A DNA stretch of 64,000 bases from Dokdonella sp041395345 (GCF_041395345.1 NZ_JAWLAR010000004.1:1-64000), one strand, 5' to 3'; shown: positions 24,846 through 35,275, counted from the stretch's first letter. Notes: generated by a model from the letters alone, not told the origin. Translations and numbers: made by a program.

Positions 24846-27581
24846 ATGACTCCCAGATCTTCCGAAACGCCAGTTTCCCGTTCGTCGCGAAATGCACGAT
24901 CCGACGCGCTTCGACCGTGGCAGCGAAACCTGTATCGCTGGATGTTGCTGCCGCTGGGAATCATGGCCGCCAACTCGATCTACCTGCTCGCGTTCACGCG
25001 CTACTCGGCGTTCTTCATGAGCATGTTGCTGCTGCATCTCGCACTGGGCCTGCTGCTGACGGTGCCTCTGTTCACGTTTGTCGTCAGCCATGCCAGACGC
25101 ATGTTCCGCACCCGCAACCGGCGTGCGAAGTGGGCTGGTCTGTCGGTCGCGACCCTGGCAATCCTGATTACCGGATCCGGACTGATCATGACTTTCGATG
25201 GGGCGACGATCGAAAACCGGGCGGTGTATCTGACCCACGTACTGGCCTTCCCTGCTGCGATCATTGCCTTCATTCTGCACCGCCGTGCGCATTTCCATCG
25301 CATGGCTTTTCGCAGCGTCCTGATTTCCGCCCTGGCAGTGGCCATGTTTCTTGGCGCCATGGCGATCTACCAGTACCTGGAAAAGCCTCCGCAGCGGATC
25401 GTCAACCAGGATGGGGACACCCAATACTTCCCGTCCTCCGCCGAAACCTTCGATCAGGGCCTGATCGATCCGGTTCGGCTGTCAAGCAACGAGTACTGCC
25501 AGGAATGCCATCCGCGCACCTACGAGCGCTGGGAAAAGAGCGCGCACCGGTTCAGTTCGTTCAACAATCCCTTCTATCGTCGCTCGGTCGAGCTCATGGC
25601 GGATCAGGTCGGCCGCGAAAAGACCAAGTGGTGTGCAGGCTGCCACGATCCGGTGGTCCTGTTTTCCGGGAAGATGGGCAAGGCCACCTTGCACGAATTC
25701 AGCTATGACGATTTCGAGGCGCAGCAGGGCCTGACCTGCATGTCGTGTCATTCGATCACCCAGATCAAGGATCTGTCCGGAAACGGCTCCTACGTGATCG
25801 AGGAGTCGGCCCAGTATCCGTTCGCCTTCAGCGACAACAAGTACCTGCGCGAGGTGAACAAGCTGCTGATTCGCATGGAGCCTTCACTGCATCGAAAGAC
25901 GTTCATGAAACCGTTCATGCGCACGCCCGAATTCTGCTCCACTTGCCACAAGGTGGCCCTGCTTCCACCGTTCAACGAATACAAGTGGTTGCGTGGTCAG
26001 AACCACTATGACAGCTGGCAGGCTTCGGGCGTTTCCGGCGAAGCGGTCGGCTCCTTCTACGACCCGCCGGCGCCCAAGAGTTGTCGCGACTGCCACCTCC
26101 CGGAGTTCGCCGCCGAAGAATTCGGCGCTCGCGATGGCAAGCTGCATGACCACGTGTTCCCGGCAGCAAATACGGCGCTCCGGGCGATCGAAGGCGATGC
26201 CGAAGGCGAGCAGTTCATCAAGGATTTCCTGATCGGATCGGTCACGGTCGATCTGTTCGCGATCCGTCGCGGCGACCAGGTCTTGCCGATCGGTCCGGAG
26301 TTGCCGGTGTTGCATCCCGGCGAAACCGTGATCGTCGAGGTCGTCGTGCGTACGCGACGACTGGGTCATCCCTACACCAACGGCACCGCCGATTCGAACG
26401 AGACCTGGGTCTCCTTCAATGCGAAGAACGCGGACCGCACGTTGATGGAAAGTGGCAGCCTGGCGACAGACGGGCGGCTGGACCAGTCCGCCGATCGTCT
26501 GAGCCAGTTGATCCTCGATCGCGATTCGAAGCTGATGGATCGGCGTCAACCGGCCGACATCCATGCCACGCTCTACAACAACTTCATTCCACCTGGCGCA
26601 GCGCGCGTCGTGCACTACCGGATGAAGGTTCCCGACGACGCCAGCGGCAACATCGCCCTGAAGGCCGGCGTGCACTATCGCAAATTCTCGCGCGACTACA
26701 CGATCTTTGCACTTGGACCAAATGCACCGGCCTTGCCGGTTACCGACCTTTCACTGGACAGCGTGAGCCTTCCGGTGTCCGATTCCGTGGCGTCGGCTTC
26801 CGCCGATGGCGCTGGTCCACGCGCGAATTCCGATCCGCTCTGGCTACGCTGGAACGATTACGGCATCGGATTGTTTCTGCAAGGCGACCTAAAGGGTGCC
26901 GGAGCCGCATGGGAGTCGACCGCGAAACTCGCCCCTGACAAACCGGACGGCCCGCTCAATCGCGCCCGCGCCCTGCTCAGGGAGGGCGATTTCGCCGAGG
27001 CGGAGCGCGCGCTCGACGAGGCCGAGCAGCGTCGTCCGAGCTGGGCGAAGACGCGCTTCTTCCGGGCGATGCTGGCCAAGGATCGGGGTCAGCTTGAGAC
27101 CTCGCTGGAGGAACTGCTTGTCGTGGCCAGGCAATTCCCGCGCGATCGTGCAGTCTGGAACCAGGTGGCCCGCGTGCAATTCCTGCTGGGTCGCTACGAC
27201 GATGCGCTGGAATCGATAGACCGCGTGTTCGCAGTCGATCCGGAAGACCTGACCGCCCACTATACGGCCATGCTGTCGCTCAAGGCGCTCGGCAGAAAGG
27301 ACGAAGCGGCTGTCGAGGAGCGCTGGTACAAGTACCACAAGGATGACGAAACCGCTGCCGCGGTCATGGCCGAATATCGACGCGATCATCCGTTCGCCAA
27401 TCGCGAATCCCTGCCGGTGCACTTCCATGACAATGCCGAGCCGGTGGCGGCGCCCGTACCCGACTGGATCGACGAGATCGGACCCAATGGCTACGAGTAC
27501 AAGGGCACGGTTCCCTACGGCGAAACCACGTTGAAGGATGACCGCCCGCCGACACGGTCCGTGATGCGCAAGAACAACTGA
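24846..27581 (+). CDS. Membrane-anchored multiheme cytochrome c with TPR C-terminus
   Basis: A 911-aa protein. The N-terminal third holds about five transmembrane helices (residues 24-190) with short loops. A periplasmic domain then carries five CXXCH haem sites: CQECH, CAGCH, CMSCH, CSTCH and CRDCH, resembling cytochrome c554-type multihaem folds. A beta-rich region follows, and the C-terminus (from about residue 660) contains TPR-like helical pairs (ALLREGDFAEAERALDEAEQ). The likely role is electron transfer from a membrane quinone pool to a periplasmic partner; no partner oxidoreductase is seen. The start is ATG 24846; GTG 24819, with GGAG 7 nt upstream, is possible. The FG-GAP lipoprotein gene begins 52 bp downstream. 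Confidence 0.82.
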   Translation: MTPRSSETPVSRSSRNARSDALRPWQRNLYRWMLLPLGIMAANSIYLLAFTRYSAFFMSMLLLHLALGLLLTVPLFTFVVSHARRMFRTRNRRAKWAGLSVATLAILITGSGLIMTFDGATIENRAVYLTHVLAFPAAIIAFILHRRAHFHRMAFRSVLISALAVAMFLGAMAIYQYLEKPPQRIVNQDGDTQYFPSSAETFDQGLIDPVRLSSNEYCQECHPRTYERWEKSAHRFSSFNNPFYRRSVELMADQVGREKTKWCAGCHDPVVLFSGKMGKATLHEFSYDDFEAQQGLTCMSCHSITQIKDLSGNGSYVIEESAQYPFAFSDNKYLREVNKLLIRMEPSLHRKTFMKPFMRTPEFCSTCHKVALLPPFNEYKWLRGQNHYDSWQASGVSGEAVGSFYDPPAPKSCRDCHLPEFAAEEFGARDGKLHDHVFPAANTALRAIEGDAEGEQFIKDFLIGSVTVDLFAIRRGDQVLPIGPELPVLHPGETVIVEVVVRTRRLGHPYTNGTADSNETWVSFNAKNADRTLMESGSLATDGRLDQSADRLSQLILDRDSKLMDRRQPADIHATLYNNFIPPGAARVVHYRMKVPDDASGNIALKAGVHYRKFSRDYTIFALGPNAPALPVTDLSLDSVSLPVSDSVASASADGAGPRANSDPLWLRWNDYGIGLFLQGDLKGAGAAWESTAKLAPDKPDGPLNRARALLREGDFAEAERALDEAEQRRPSWAKTRFFRAMLAKDRGQLETSLEELLVVARQFPRDRAVWNQVARVQFLLGRYDDALESIDRVFAVDPEDLTAHYTAMLSLKALGRKDEAAVEERWYKYHKDDETAAAVMAEYRRDHPFANRESLPVHFHDNAEPVAAPVPDWIDEIGPNGYEYKGTVPYGETTLKDDRPPTRSVMRKNN

Positions 27582-27633
27582 CGGAGTGGCGGACTTGTTA
27601 CTGCAGGCTGCCATCCATGACCCGGGAGAAGAC

Positions 27634-29403
27634 GTGACGCCATCCACCCCGCGCACCTGTGCCATCGCACTGGCAACTCTGTCCGTGCTCGGCCTCGCTG
27701 CCTGCAGCGACTCGGTCGAAGACACGCCGCCAGCTCCCATTGTCCCGGTGCAGGAGGCAAAGGCGGCCGCGGTGGATTTTCGTGATGTCAGTGCGACTGC
27801 CGGCTTGGACTTCCGCCACGCCAATGGCGCTGTCGGCGACAAATGGATGCCGGAAACCATGGGCGGCGGTGTCGTCATCCTCGACTTCGACAACGATGGT
27901 CGCAACGACATCCTGCTGGTCTCCTCGACAACCTGGCCAGGCCCCGCATCTGCTTCGATCGCGGAGTCGCCGAGCTCGCTGGCGCTGTTCCGCAATGACG
28001 GCAATGGCGAAGACGGCGTGCCACGGTTCAGCAACGTGAGCAGGCAGGCAGGGCTGGAGCGGGCGCTCTATGCCATGGGGGGTACCAGTGGCGACTTCGA
28101 CAATGACGGCTGGACGGATCTCTACGTCACTGGTCTCAGTGCCTACGGAGGCAACCGCTTGCTGCGCAACGACCACGGGCGCTTCCTTGACGTCACCGCC
28201 GACGCTGGCATCGACGTACCAGGCTGGGGCACGTCGGCGGCATTCTTCGACTACGATGCCGATGGCAAGCTTGATCTTTTCGTGGCGCGCTACGTCGAAT
28301 GGTCGCCGGATGCCGACCTCTTTTGTGCACTGGATGGCAGCAACAAGAGCTACTGCACGCCGGAACGCTACAGCGAAACGAGTTCTCGGCTTTTCCATAA
28401 CCTGGGCGATGGCCGCTTCGAGGACGTGTCGGAGGCCTCGAACATAGCCAGTGCGAGGGCCAAGGCGCTCGGCGTGGCACCCTGGGACTACAACGGCGAC
28501 GGTCGCGTCGATCTTGCCGTTTCCAACGACACGACACCGAACAACCTGTTCCGCAATGAAGGCGATGGCACGTTCACCGATGTCGCCCTCGAGAGTGGCA
28601 TCGCCGTTGACGAGGCGGGACGATCGCGTGGCGCGATGGGCATCGACTGGGCCGACGCGTTCGCCGGCGGGTCGACGCTTGCGATCGGCAATTTCTCGAA
28701 CGAGGCCAAGAGTTTCTACTGGACCGAAGTCGGCGACGTGTTTCTCGACCGGTCGATGTCGGCCGGTGTCGCCCGCAGCTCATTCCTCGATCTCACCTTC
28801 GGTGTGTTCTTTTTCGACTACGACTTCGATGGACACCCCGACCTGCTGTTCTGCAACGGCCATGTCGAAAACAGCGTGCAGGAAGTGCAGAAGCAGGTGA
28901 GCTTCCGCCAGGCCCCTGCTCTGTACTGGAACAACGGCGACGGACTCATGTCGAACGCGAGCGCACAGGTCGGTACCGACTTTGCCGCGCCCCTGGTCTG
29001 TCGCGGCTCGGCCTATGCCGATCTCGACGGAGACGGGGACCTCGATATCGTGCTGGTCGAGAACGACGGTCCGGCTCATCTGTACCTCAACGAACTCGAA
29101 AATCCCGCCGACAAGGTCGTGCGCATCGAATTCGCGGGCGATGGCGTGAGCGTCAACCGAAGTGCGTTTGGTACGAGGGTGATGGCGACCATAAACGGCA
29201 AGGCGCGCACTGAACAGGTTCGTTCCGCGCGCTCGTATGTCTCGGCGTCCGAGCCCGCCGTGAGCTTCGGTCTCGGTGATTCCGAGGCAATCGAACGCAT
29301 TGAAGTCACCTGGCCCGACGGCTCGAAGCAGCAGGCTTCGAATCTCGCTCCCGGACGCTACCGCTGGGTGATCCGGCAAGCACCGCTGCGTGACGGCCCC
29401 TGA
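27634..29403 (+). CDS. FG-GAP/VCBS-repeat lipoprotein with ASPIC/UnbV domain (CRTAC1-like)
   Basis: A 589-aa exported lipoprotein. Starting at GTG 27634 (GGGAGA a few nt upstream) gives a clean lipoprotein signal peptide ending in LAAC (Cys24); the upstream GTG 27586 would place extra residues before it. Six or so calcium-binding FG-GAP/VCBS repeats follow, each with a DxDxDG-type loop (DFDNDGRND, DFDNDGWTD, DYDADGKLD, DYNGDGRVD, DYDFDGHPD, DLDGDGDLD), forming a beta-propeller. The C-terminus is an ASPIC/UnbV domain (SAFGTRV, then WPDGSKQ). Such CRTAC1-type proteins are surface or periplasmic and of unknown biochemistry. It probably shares a transcript with the cytochrome. Confidence 0.85.
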   Translation: MTPSTPRTCAIALATLSVLGLAACSDSVEDTPPAPIVPVQEAKAAAVDFRDVSATAGLDFRHANGAVGDKWMPETMGGGVVILDFDNDGRNDILLVSSTTWPGPASASIAESPSSLALFRNDGNGEDGVPRFSNVSRQAGLERALYAMGGTSGDFDNDGWTDLYVTGLSAYGGNRLLRNDHGRFLDVTADAGIDVPGWGTSAAFFDYDADGKLDLFVARYVEWSPDADLFCALDGSNKSYCTPERYSETSSRLFHNLGDGRFEDVSEASNIASARAKALGVAPWDYNGDGRVDLAVSNDTTPNNLFRNEGDGTFTDVALESGIAVDEAGRSRGAMGIDWADAFAGGSTLAIGNFSNEAKSFYWTEVGDVFLDRSMSAGVARSSFLDLTFGVFFFDYDFDGHPDLLFCNGHVENSVQEVQKQVSFRQAPALYWNNGDGLMSNASAQVGTDFAAPLVCRGSAYADLDGDGDLDIVLVENDGPAHLYLNELENPADKVVRIEFAGDGVSVNRSAFGTRVMATINGKARTEQVRSARSYVSASEPAVSFGLGDSEAIERIEVTWPDGSKQQASNLAPGRYRWVIRQAPLRDGP

Positions 29404-29434
29404 GGCGAAGGGCGCAACGCCGGATCCGGCTCGA

Positions 29435-32400
29435 TCAGCGCAAGGGCGGCCCGCCATGGTCGCGAACGCGGGACATGAATTCGGCGGGCGTGACTTCTCG
29501 CATGGTCCACAGTTCATGCGCGCGTGCGGCGTTGTCTGGTAGCGACTCGCTGGCGGGATAGGGATAACTGCTCATGGCATGGAATGGATACGGAGCGATC
29601 GTGGTACCGGTCACGGTGTTCTTGTCGAAGTCCTTGTCCCAGCCGTCGGACACGAGCACCCAGTCGCGGACCCAGCCATCGGGCAAGGGCGGCAGCTGTC
29701 CTGCATCGAACTCCAGGCGAATGGCGTCGCCGCCGACGAACACGACCAGTTCGTCGTCCGTATCGCGAAGCAGCGAGGTAACGTCGCCGTAGCGCGTCGC
29801 CCTGCCCGGGATATCCATCCAGTGCGGCGCGGTGTCGACACTGTCATGGTCGAACAGCTCGGGACCGTTGGGTGTTTCACGATAGCCACGCGAAAATCCG
29901 CGCCATGCCAGCGTCGCCCTGGCCGGTGCCAGTTCGGTCCAGTGCGTCGGCACAGGCGGATCATCCACGGTTGCGTAGACCTGATCCCACCAGATTTCGA
30001 GGCTCGTGCGGATGCGAACGCGCGGATCCTCGGTGTTCAACAGCCCGGTCAGATCCAGCGGCATGATCTTGGTCTTGCCGGCCGGAAAACCCATCGACGG
30101 CATGACCGTTCGCCAGCCGCCCGCGCCATCCGGCACCTCGAGAACGGGCGCCTCGGCACGGATGTCCGAGCGCTGCGACAACGACACATTGATCGAAGTG
30201 TCCGAGTAGAAGATCCAGCCAACGAAATAGAGCATGACCGATTGCCCTTCGCTGACCGGGCCGAGATCGAGGACCAGCTCGTGTGGTGTGCGCACGCCCT
30301 GGTAGGCGGTCGGCTTGCCCGGCTCCACATAATCCCCATCTGCGTGCATGAGCAGCGAGGTCGCGTCGACGCCATCGGCAAAGGCGGCGCGCAGCGGCCG
30401 CGGATTTGCGACGGTAAACAGCTTTTTCTCGGTCGGCACCGGAATCATGCGCTCGTTCGGCACCACGCCTGTACCCGCCGGATGGTCGACCGCCGCGAGG
30501 TGGACCATGTCCAGGTAGACGGCCTCCCAGAGCTCCTCGGTGTAATCCAGGTGCAGGCGTCCGTTGGCATCCGGCGCGAGCTGATCGGGGCCCAGCAGCA
30601 GCCATTCGCGCGGATCGGCACCGGCCAGATTGACGCCATCGTAGAGCAGACCGATCGGCGCACGGCCGAGCGCGTCGGAAACGAAGCTCCACTCGCCACT
30701 GGCTCCGTTCATGGCGTAAACGAACGGGCAGGAACCTTTCAGGCGCTGCACTTCGACAACCGTTGCCTTGCCCGCCTGGTCAAACAGGTTCTGCGGCACC
30801 CCATTGGTCCAAAGGCTGCGCAGGACATCGACCCGGGTGTGCCGACCGAGCCCGAAGTGCGTCGGAAGCACCGACACGGTCCGTACCGCATAGAGATCGC
30901 CGGCCTTGATCTCGACCAGCGAGCCGACCCCGCGCCGATTGACCTTCTGGCTTGCAACGGGAAGACCCTGCAGCTCGACGTCGAGCCAGCCATTGGCATT
31001 GCCTCCGACGTTGGCGTACCCGCGCGATTGCCCTTTCGCATCGACAAGCAGGTCGAGATCGCCATCGGTATCGAAATCGATGGCAACCAGCTCATCGATG
31101 CGACCGACGCCCTTCGGTGCGATGTTCCAGGTCGTGAACGTGCGCAACCCCGCGTTGCGGAACAACAGCAATCCCGCCTTGCCGCCGAAGGCGATATCGA
31201 GGAAACCGTCGTTGTCGAAATCCGCAATCGCAACCCGGCTCAGTCCGGACTTCGCCGTCAGGCTGGCCAGATCGCCACCTGCTGTGCGCTCGAAACTGCC
31301 GTCGCCCTTGTTGATCAACAGCACCGCGCCCTCGCTGGCCGCCACGACAAGGTCAGGCCAGCCATCGGTGTCGAGATCGGCCGCCGCGACATCCCGCACC
31401 CTGGCCACGCCCAGATCAATCGACTCGAAGCGCCCCTGTCGCAGATTGCTGCGAATCACCAGTGACCCCTTCGCGGTCGCCGAGACGAGATCGAGATCCC
31501 CATCGCGGTCAAGGTCGTCGACGAAAACCCGAGCACTCGTGAATCCCGCCTCACCGGTTGCGGCAGTCACGTCGGTCCAGCTGCCGTCCAGATTGTTGCG
31601 CAACAGCTTGTCCGGGATTTCCGCCCCGTACAGATAGACATCGAGGTCGCCGTCGTTGTCGAAGTCGATGAACGCGATTCCGCCAAAGGGCTTGGGCACG
31701 GCGTAGGTGTCGGCTTCGCCGCGGTTTCTGAAGTCGGTTCGACGCAGCAAGCCCTGTGCAGTCGGGTTTCCTTCAATCGTCGGGCGCGGCTCGAACGTGA
31801 CCGCAATCGGCTTGCCGGCACCGGGGCGCAACGAGGCTTCGAATCCGGAACCGAACGAGGTCAATGGCATACCGATGACCTCGGTGTACACCTCGGCCAG
31901 CGAGGCCAGGTAGCGATCGCTGACACGCAGCAGGTTCTCGACGACGCGCAGCCTGGCAATCGCCTCCTTCATGTCACCCGCCTGCAACGCCCTGGTGCTC
32001 TGGGCGAGATAACCGCCAAGCTTGGCATCGACCGGCGCCAGTACGGATTCAATCGTGGCCAGCGTGGCCGACGCTTCATCCTTTTCCGCACGTTCGAGCT
32101 GCAGCATCGCCAGCCTGAACAGGGCCGGGAGATTGGCGGGAGACACGCCGAGAATTTCACCCAGATATTGCCGGCGGATCCTGGCATCGGGATCGGCCTG
32201 CGCGTCATTGTCGGCAGAGCGAATCCAGCGCCACCTTGCTTCCAGATGGCCTGAAGAGGCCCTGGCTGCATTCGCCAGCGCCTCGCGCGCAGCCACTTCG
32301 TTCGCCTTTGCCGTCTCGATGGCAGCGCGAATCATCAGGATGTCCGATCGATCCGGTGACAGTGCGGAAGCCTTGGCCAGCAGTGAATCGGCCGCAGCCG

Positions 32401-32692
32401 TGTCGCCGCTTCTGAGTGCCGCGACCGCTTCGTTGGCACTCGGCAACGGATCGTCGCTCACGAGTACTGCCAGCCTGGCGAAGGTTTGCCTGGCTTCCGC
32501 GTTCCTGTCTTCCTCGAGATAGGCGAGCCCCAGGTTTTTCAGACTCAGGATTTCGGCGTTGTCTGTCGATACCGAAGAATCGCCGGCAAAGGCAGATGCC
32601 TGAAATGCCGAGATCAGCAGCACAACGGCGGGCAAGGTGAGCAGGTGGAGCAGACCACTTCGAAATGCAGACAAGGTCATGCGGAAATCCAT
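29435..32692 (-). CDS. Exported TPR + FG-GAP/ASPIC-like protein
   Basis: A 1085-aa protein with a signal peptide (cleavage near AFAG, residue 37). TPR-type helical repeats fill residues 45-270. Five or more FG-GAP/VCBS calcium loops follow at about 345-560 (DFDNDGDLD, DLDRDGDLD, DLDTDGWPD, DFDNDGFLD, DFDTDGDLD), then a segment like the start of ASPIC/UnbV (GLGRHTRVD). A C-terminal region of about 430 residues, beta-rich and Trp-rich, has no domain I recognise. It is convergent with the CRTAC1-like gene across 31 bp, and shares its FG-GAP/UnbV parts and the cytochrome's TPR, which suggests a common process. Function is unknown. Confidence 0.8.
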   Translation of the reverse strand: MDFRMTLSAFRSGLLHLLTLPAVVLLISAFQASAFAGDSSVSTDNAEILSLKNLGLAYLEEDRNAEARQTFARLAVLVSDDPLPSANEAVAALRSGDTAAADSLLAKASALSPDRSDILMIRAAIETAKANEVAAREALANAARASSGHLEARWRWIRSADNDAQADPDARIRRQYLGEILGVSPANLPALFRLAMLQLERAEKDEASATLATIESVLAPVDAKLGGYLAQSTRALQAGDMKEAIARLRVVENLLRVSDRYLASLAEVYTEVIGMPLTSFGSGFEASLRPGAGKPIAVTFEPRPTIEGNPTAQGLLRRTDFRNRGEADTYAVPKPFGGIAFIDFDNDGDLDVYLYGAEIPDKLLRNNLDGSWTDVTAATGEAGFTSARVFVDDLDRDGDLDLVSATAKGSLVIRSNLRQGRFESIDLGVARVRDVAAADLDTDGWPDLVVAASEGAVLLINKGDGSFERTAGGDLASLTAKSGLSRVAIADFDNDGFLDIAFGGKAGLLLFRNAGLRTFTTWNIAPKGVGRIDELVAIDFDTDGDLDLLVDAKGQSRGYANVGGNANGWLDVELQGLPVASQKVNRRGVGSLVEIKAGDLYAVRTVSVLPTHFGLGRHTRVDVLRSLWTNGVPQNLFDQAGKATVVEVQRLKGSCPFVYAMNGASGEWSFVSDALGRAPIGLLYDGVNLAGADPREWLLLGPDQLAPDANGRLHLDYTEELWEAVYLDMVHLAAVDHPAGTGVVPNERMIPVPTEKKLFTVANPRPLRAAFADGVDATSLLMHADGDYVEPGKPTAYQGVRTPHELVLDLGPVSEGQSVMLYFVGWIFYSDTSINVSLSQRSDIRAEAPVLEVPDGAGGWRTVMPSMGFPAGKTKIMPLDLTGLLNTEDPRVRIRTSLEIWWDQVYATVDDPPVPTHWTELAPARATLAWRGFSRGYRETPNGPELFDHDSVDTAPHWMDIPGRATRYGDVTSLLRDTDDELVVFVGGDAIRLEFDAGQLPPLPDGWVRDWVLVSDGWDKDFDKNTVTGTTIAPYPFHAMSSYPYPASESLPDNAARAHELWTMREVTPAEFMSRVRDHGGPPLR

Positions 32693-33023
32693 GCAAGGGA
32701 AACGTCGATCTTGTTGAGCTTGCAGCGGCTCGAGAACATACGACTTCCTCGACGCTGCGGCGCCCCATGCCCATCATGCCATTCCGTGGACACTCCGTTC
32801 ATGCGAGCCGGCCTGGCGCCCGGACCCGCCGCCCGATACATGTCACGTGCCCAGCAGGTTTGCGCCAGCGCACGTTGCGGCGCTTCTCGAAAAACCAACG
32901 CACGCAGAGAGGCGATGCCAGGCAGCAGCCCTGTTGCGCAGCAATAGTCCAGTACGCCATCAGCGCGTGGAGGTTGGTAGATGGCCACAACCTGCCCGAT
33001 CTGCCGGAGTCGGAAATTCACGC
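32693..33023. other. Noncoding stretch left of the island
   Basis: About 330 bp upstream of the TPR/FG-GAP gene, presumably containing its leftward promoter. I see no convincing gene. The small open frames lack ribosome-binding sites and protein-like composition. Confidence 0.5.
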
Positions 33024-33048
33024 AAAAAACCCGCAATGGCTGCGGGTT
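33024..33048 (-). terminator. Terminator left from the original downstream side of tRNA-Thr
   Basis: Read on the minus strand it is AACCCGC, a 7-nt loop, GCGGGTT and a T tract, a Rho-independent terminator. Its position, about 43 bp from the left attachment copy, mirrors the terminator 45 bp beyond the intact tRNA-Thr. It is therefore probably the old tRNA terminator pushed 12 kb away by island insertion. Confidence 0.7.
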
Positions 33049-33095
33049 GAGTGACTTGTCCGGATTGGGCACTGCGCCTCAAACCGATTCTGGTG

Positions 33096-33112
33096 CGGCA
33101 CCCGGATTCGAA
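33096..33112. repeat. Left island attachment site (attL)
   Basis: The 17-bp sequence CGGCACCCGGATTCGAA is identical to the tRNA-Thr 3' segment at 45238-45254. The match continues to the left as TGGTG after a one-base indel, so a copy of the CCA end is also present. This is the expected direct repeat made by tyrosine-integrase insertion into a tRNA gene. Confidence 0.85.
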
Positions 33113-33268
33113 TAATAATCCTAACCGCATGATTTTAAACGTAATATCGGAGACGGAAACGCGAACATGCCCCCAAATATTCCCCCAAAGACCGCGGCTC
33201 CCTTGGGTGGCGGCAAGATACAAAGGCAGGCAAGTTTGGCTGAACGATGCGGATCAGGTTGAATCAAC

Positions 33269-33648
33269 CTAAGATCCGGCGTTCTGCCTGTCGAACGCGT
33301 CAAAAACATCGCTGTCGTAGAGGCTCGCACTTACGATGTCACATATTGGAACGACTTTCGAAGCCGGTAGCTCTTTTCCTTTTACGGAATCGGCATCGAA
33401 TGCCTTGGAATAGTCATCTGTGAAGGTTACCCGCAAATTATCTTTGTCTCTATAGCCGCTTTTGATTACTGCGATGTTGATATAGGCCATACTCCCCAAC
33501 GCCAACGAAGGCATCCTGTAGAGGAAACCCACATAAATCTTTCTGTCCTTCATGCTCAAGAGAAGAGGTATGGGCCGCAACTTCCCGTCCTCGATTTCAC
33601 TGACGACCTTCCAATACGTCTTCTTTCCATCTCTCGAAGCTAGTAGAT
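33269..33648 (-). pseudogene. 3' part of the IS-interrupted membrane-protein gene
   Basis: This encodes the C-terminal 125 or so residues (from LLASRDGKKTYWKVV) of a gene whose 5' part lies at 36131-36608. The open frame continues upstream only into the insertion sequence (apparent start at 33718), which is not the native start. Joining 36140 to 33648, so that only one copy of the 9-bp repeat CTAGTAGAT is kept, restores an uninterrupted 282-aa frame. The fragment is soluble, with a beta-rich pattern. Base use is more AT-rich than the neighbouring core genes. Confidence 0.8.
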
Positions 33649-33752
33649 TGCTGATGTCCATCCAGAACTGACCCACTTGGCGGGGTAATTTCATCAAAAT
33701 TGACCCACCTGATTTCACTACCTGATCATTTTGTGCTCAGGGGACTTCGGAA

Positions 33753-35275
33753 GTGATCACAGTGGGCATGTTGGCCAAGATTCGGCGGATGTACTTCCGC
33801 GACAAGCTGTCGTTGCGCGAGATTGCCAAGCACAACGGTATCTCTCGCAATACCCTGAGGCGCTGGTTGCGCCAGGAAGACGCTGAACCGGTGTATCCGG
33901 CGCGGGCTGACCGAGCATCCTTGATCCGCCCGCGAGCGCTTGAGGCGTGGCTGAGCGCCGACCGGCACCGGCCCAAGCGGGATCGACGCACCGCACGGGT
34001 GATGTTTCAACACTTGCAGGCACAAGGCTATCCAGGTAGGTATGGCCGGGTCGCGACCACGGACCCGCCGTTGGCACGCCGAGGGCGGCGCCACGCGGCA
34101 TCGTTCGGCGTTTGTGCCGTTGCGCTTTGAGCCGGGCGATGCATTCCAGTTCGACTGGAGTTGCGAGTACGCCGTCATCGGTGGCGTGCGCAGGCGCCTG
34201 GAGGTCGCTCACGCGAAGTTGGCCGCGAGCCGGGCCTTCCTGCTGGTCGCCTATCCGATGCAAAGCCACGAGATGCTGTTCGATGCGCCGGCGCGCCTTT
34301 GCTGCGTTTGGTGGCGTGCCGCGTCGTGGCATCTACGACAGCATGAAGACGGCGGTTGATCGGGTCGGCCGCGGCAAGGAACGCACGGTCAATGCGCGCT
34401 TCCTGGCCATGTGCAGGCACTACCTCTCTTCGAACCGGGGACTCTGAAATCGTGCCGCGGGTTGGGAGAAGGGTGTCGTCGAGAAGAACGTGCAGGATCG
34501 CCGCCGTCAGTTATGGACGAAGCCGGCCAGCGGCACTGGCCGACGTTGGCCGATCTGAACGCCTGGCTGACGAGCGAGTGCCATTGGGATGTCATGACCC
34601 ATCCGGACTGCCCGGACCTCACGATCGCCGAGGTCTGGCAGAACGAGCAACCCAGTTCATGCCCAACCCGGCGCCATTTGATGGCTACATCGAGCAGCCG
34701 GTCCGGGTCTCGGCCACGGCGTGATCCACTTCCGGCGCAATCGCTACAGCGTGCCCACCGAAGCGGTCCGCAAGGTCATCAACCTGCATGTCTATCCCAC
34801 CGAACTGGTGCTGGTGGCCGAGGGCAAGGTGCTGGCGCGACATGCCCGCTGCTTCGAGCGCTATCCAGACTCACTACCTGGCAGCACTACATTCCGCTCG
34901 TGCGGCGCAAGCCGGGGCGCACTGCGCGATGGCGCACCGTTTGCCGAGATGCCAGCACCATTACGCTCCCTGCAACATCATCTGTTGCGCCGACCTGGCG
35001 GTGACCGAGTCATGGCCCAAGTGCTTGCCGCCGTGCCGGTACACGGACTGGAGGCCGTGTTGATGGCGGTGGAACTGTGTTGGCATCCGGCGCACCGAAT
35101 GGCGAACTACGTCATCGCGTGCTGCTGGCTTGCTGCGACTGGGCGAACCGGTCCTGCCGCGGGAAAGTATCGCTACAACACTCACCTGGCCCAAGAGCCT
35201 CAGGCCAACGTGAATCGCTACCACGACGCCCTGCGATCTGCGCAAGCCCAGAGTGCGTCATGGCCATTGAACTGA
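33753..35275 (+). pseudogene. istA: IS21 transposase IstA, frameshifted
   Basis: The N-terminal helix-turn-helix (IRRMYFRDKLSLREIAKHNGIS) begins at GTG 33753. The DDE-type catalytic core is visible in pieces: FQFDWSCEYAVIGG in a second frame near 34150, RRGIYDSMKTAVDRVGRGKERTVN in a third near 34330, and the C-terminal part (YSVPTEAVRKV, then CWHPAHRMANYV) from 34721. At least three frameshifts separate them. The order and content are those of IstA, the transposase of IS21 elements. Confidence 0.85.

Noticed and set aside
29579..31465. 628-aa open frame on the plus strand
   Set aside because: Antisense to the FG-GAP repeats of the minus-strand gene, whose DxDxDG loops prove the real frame.
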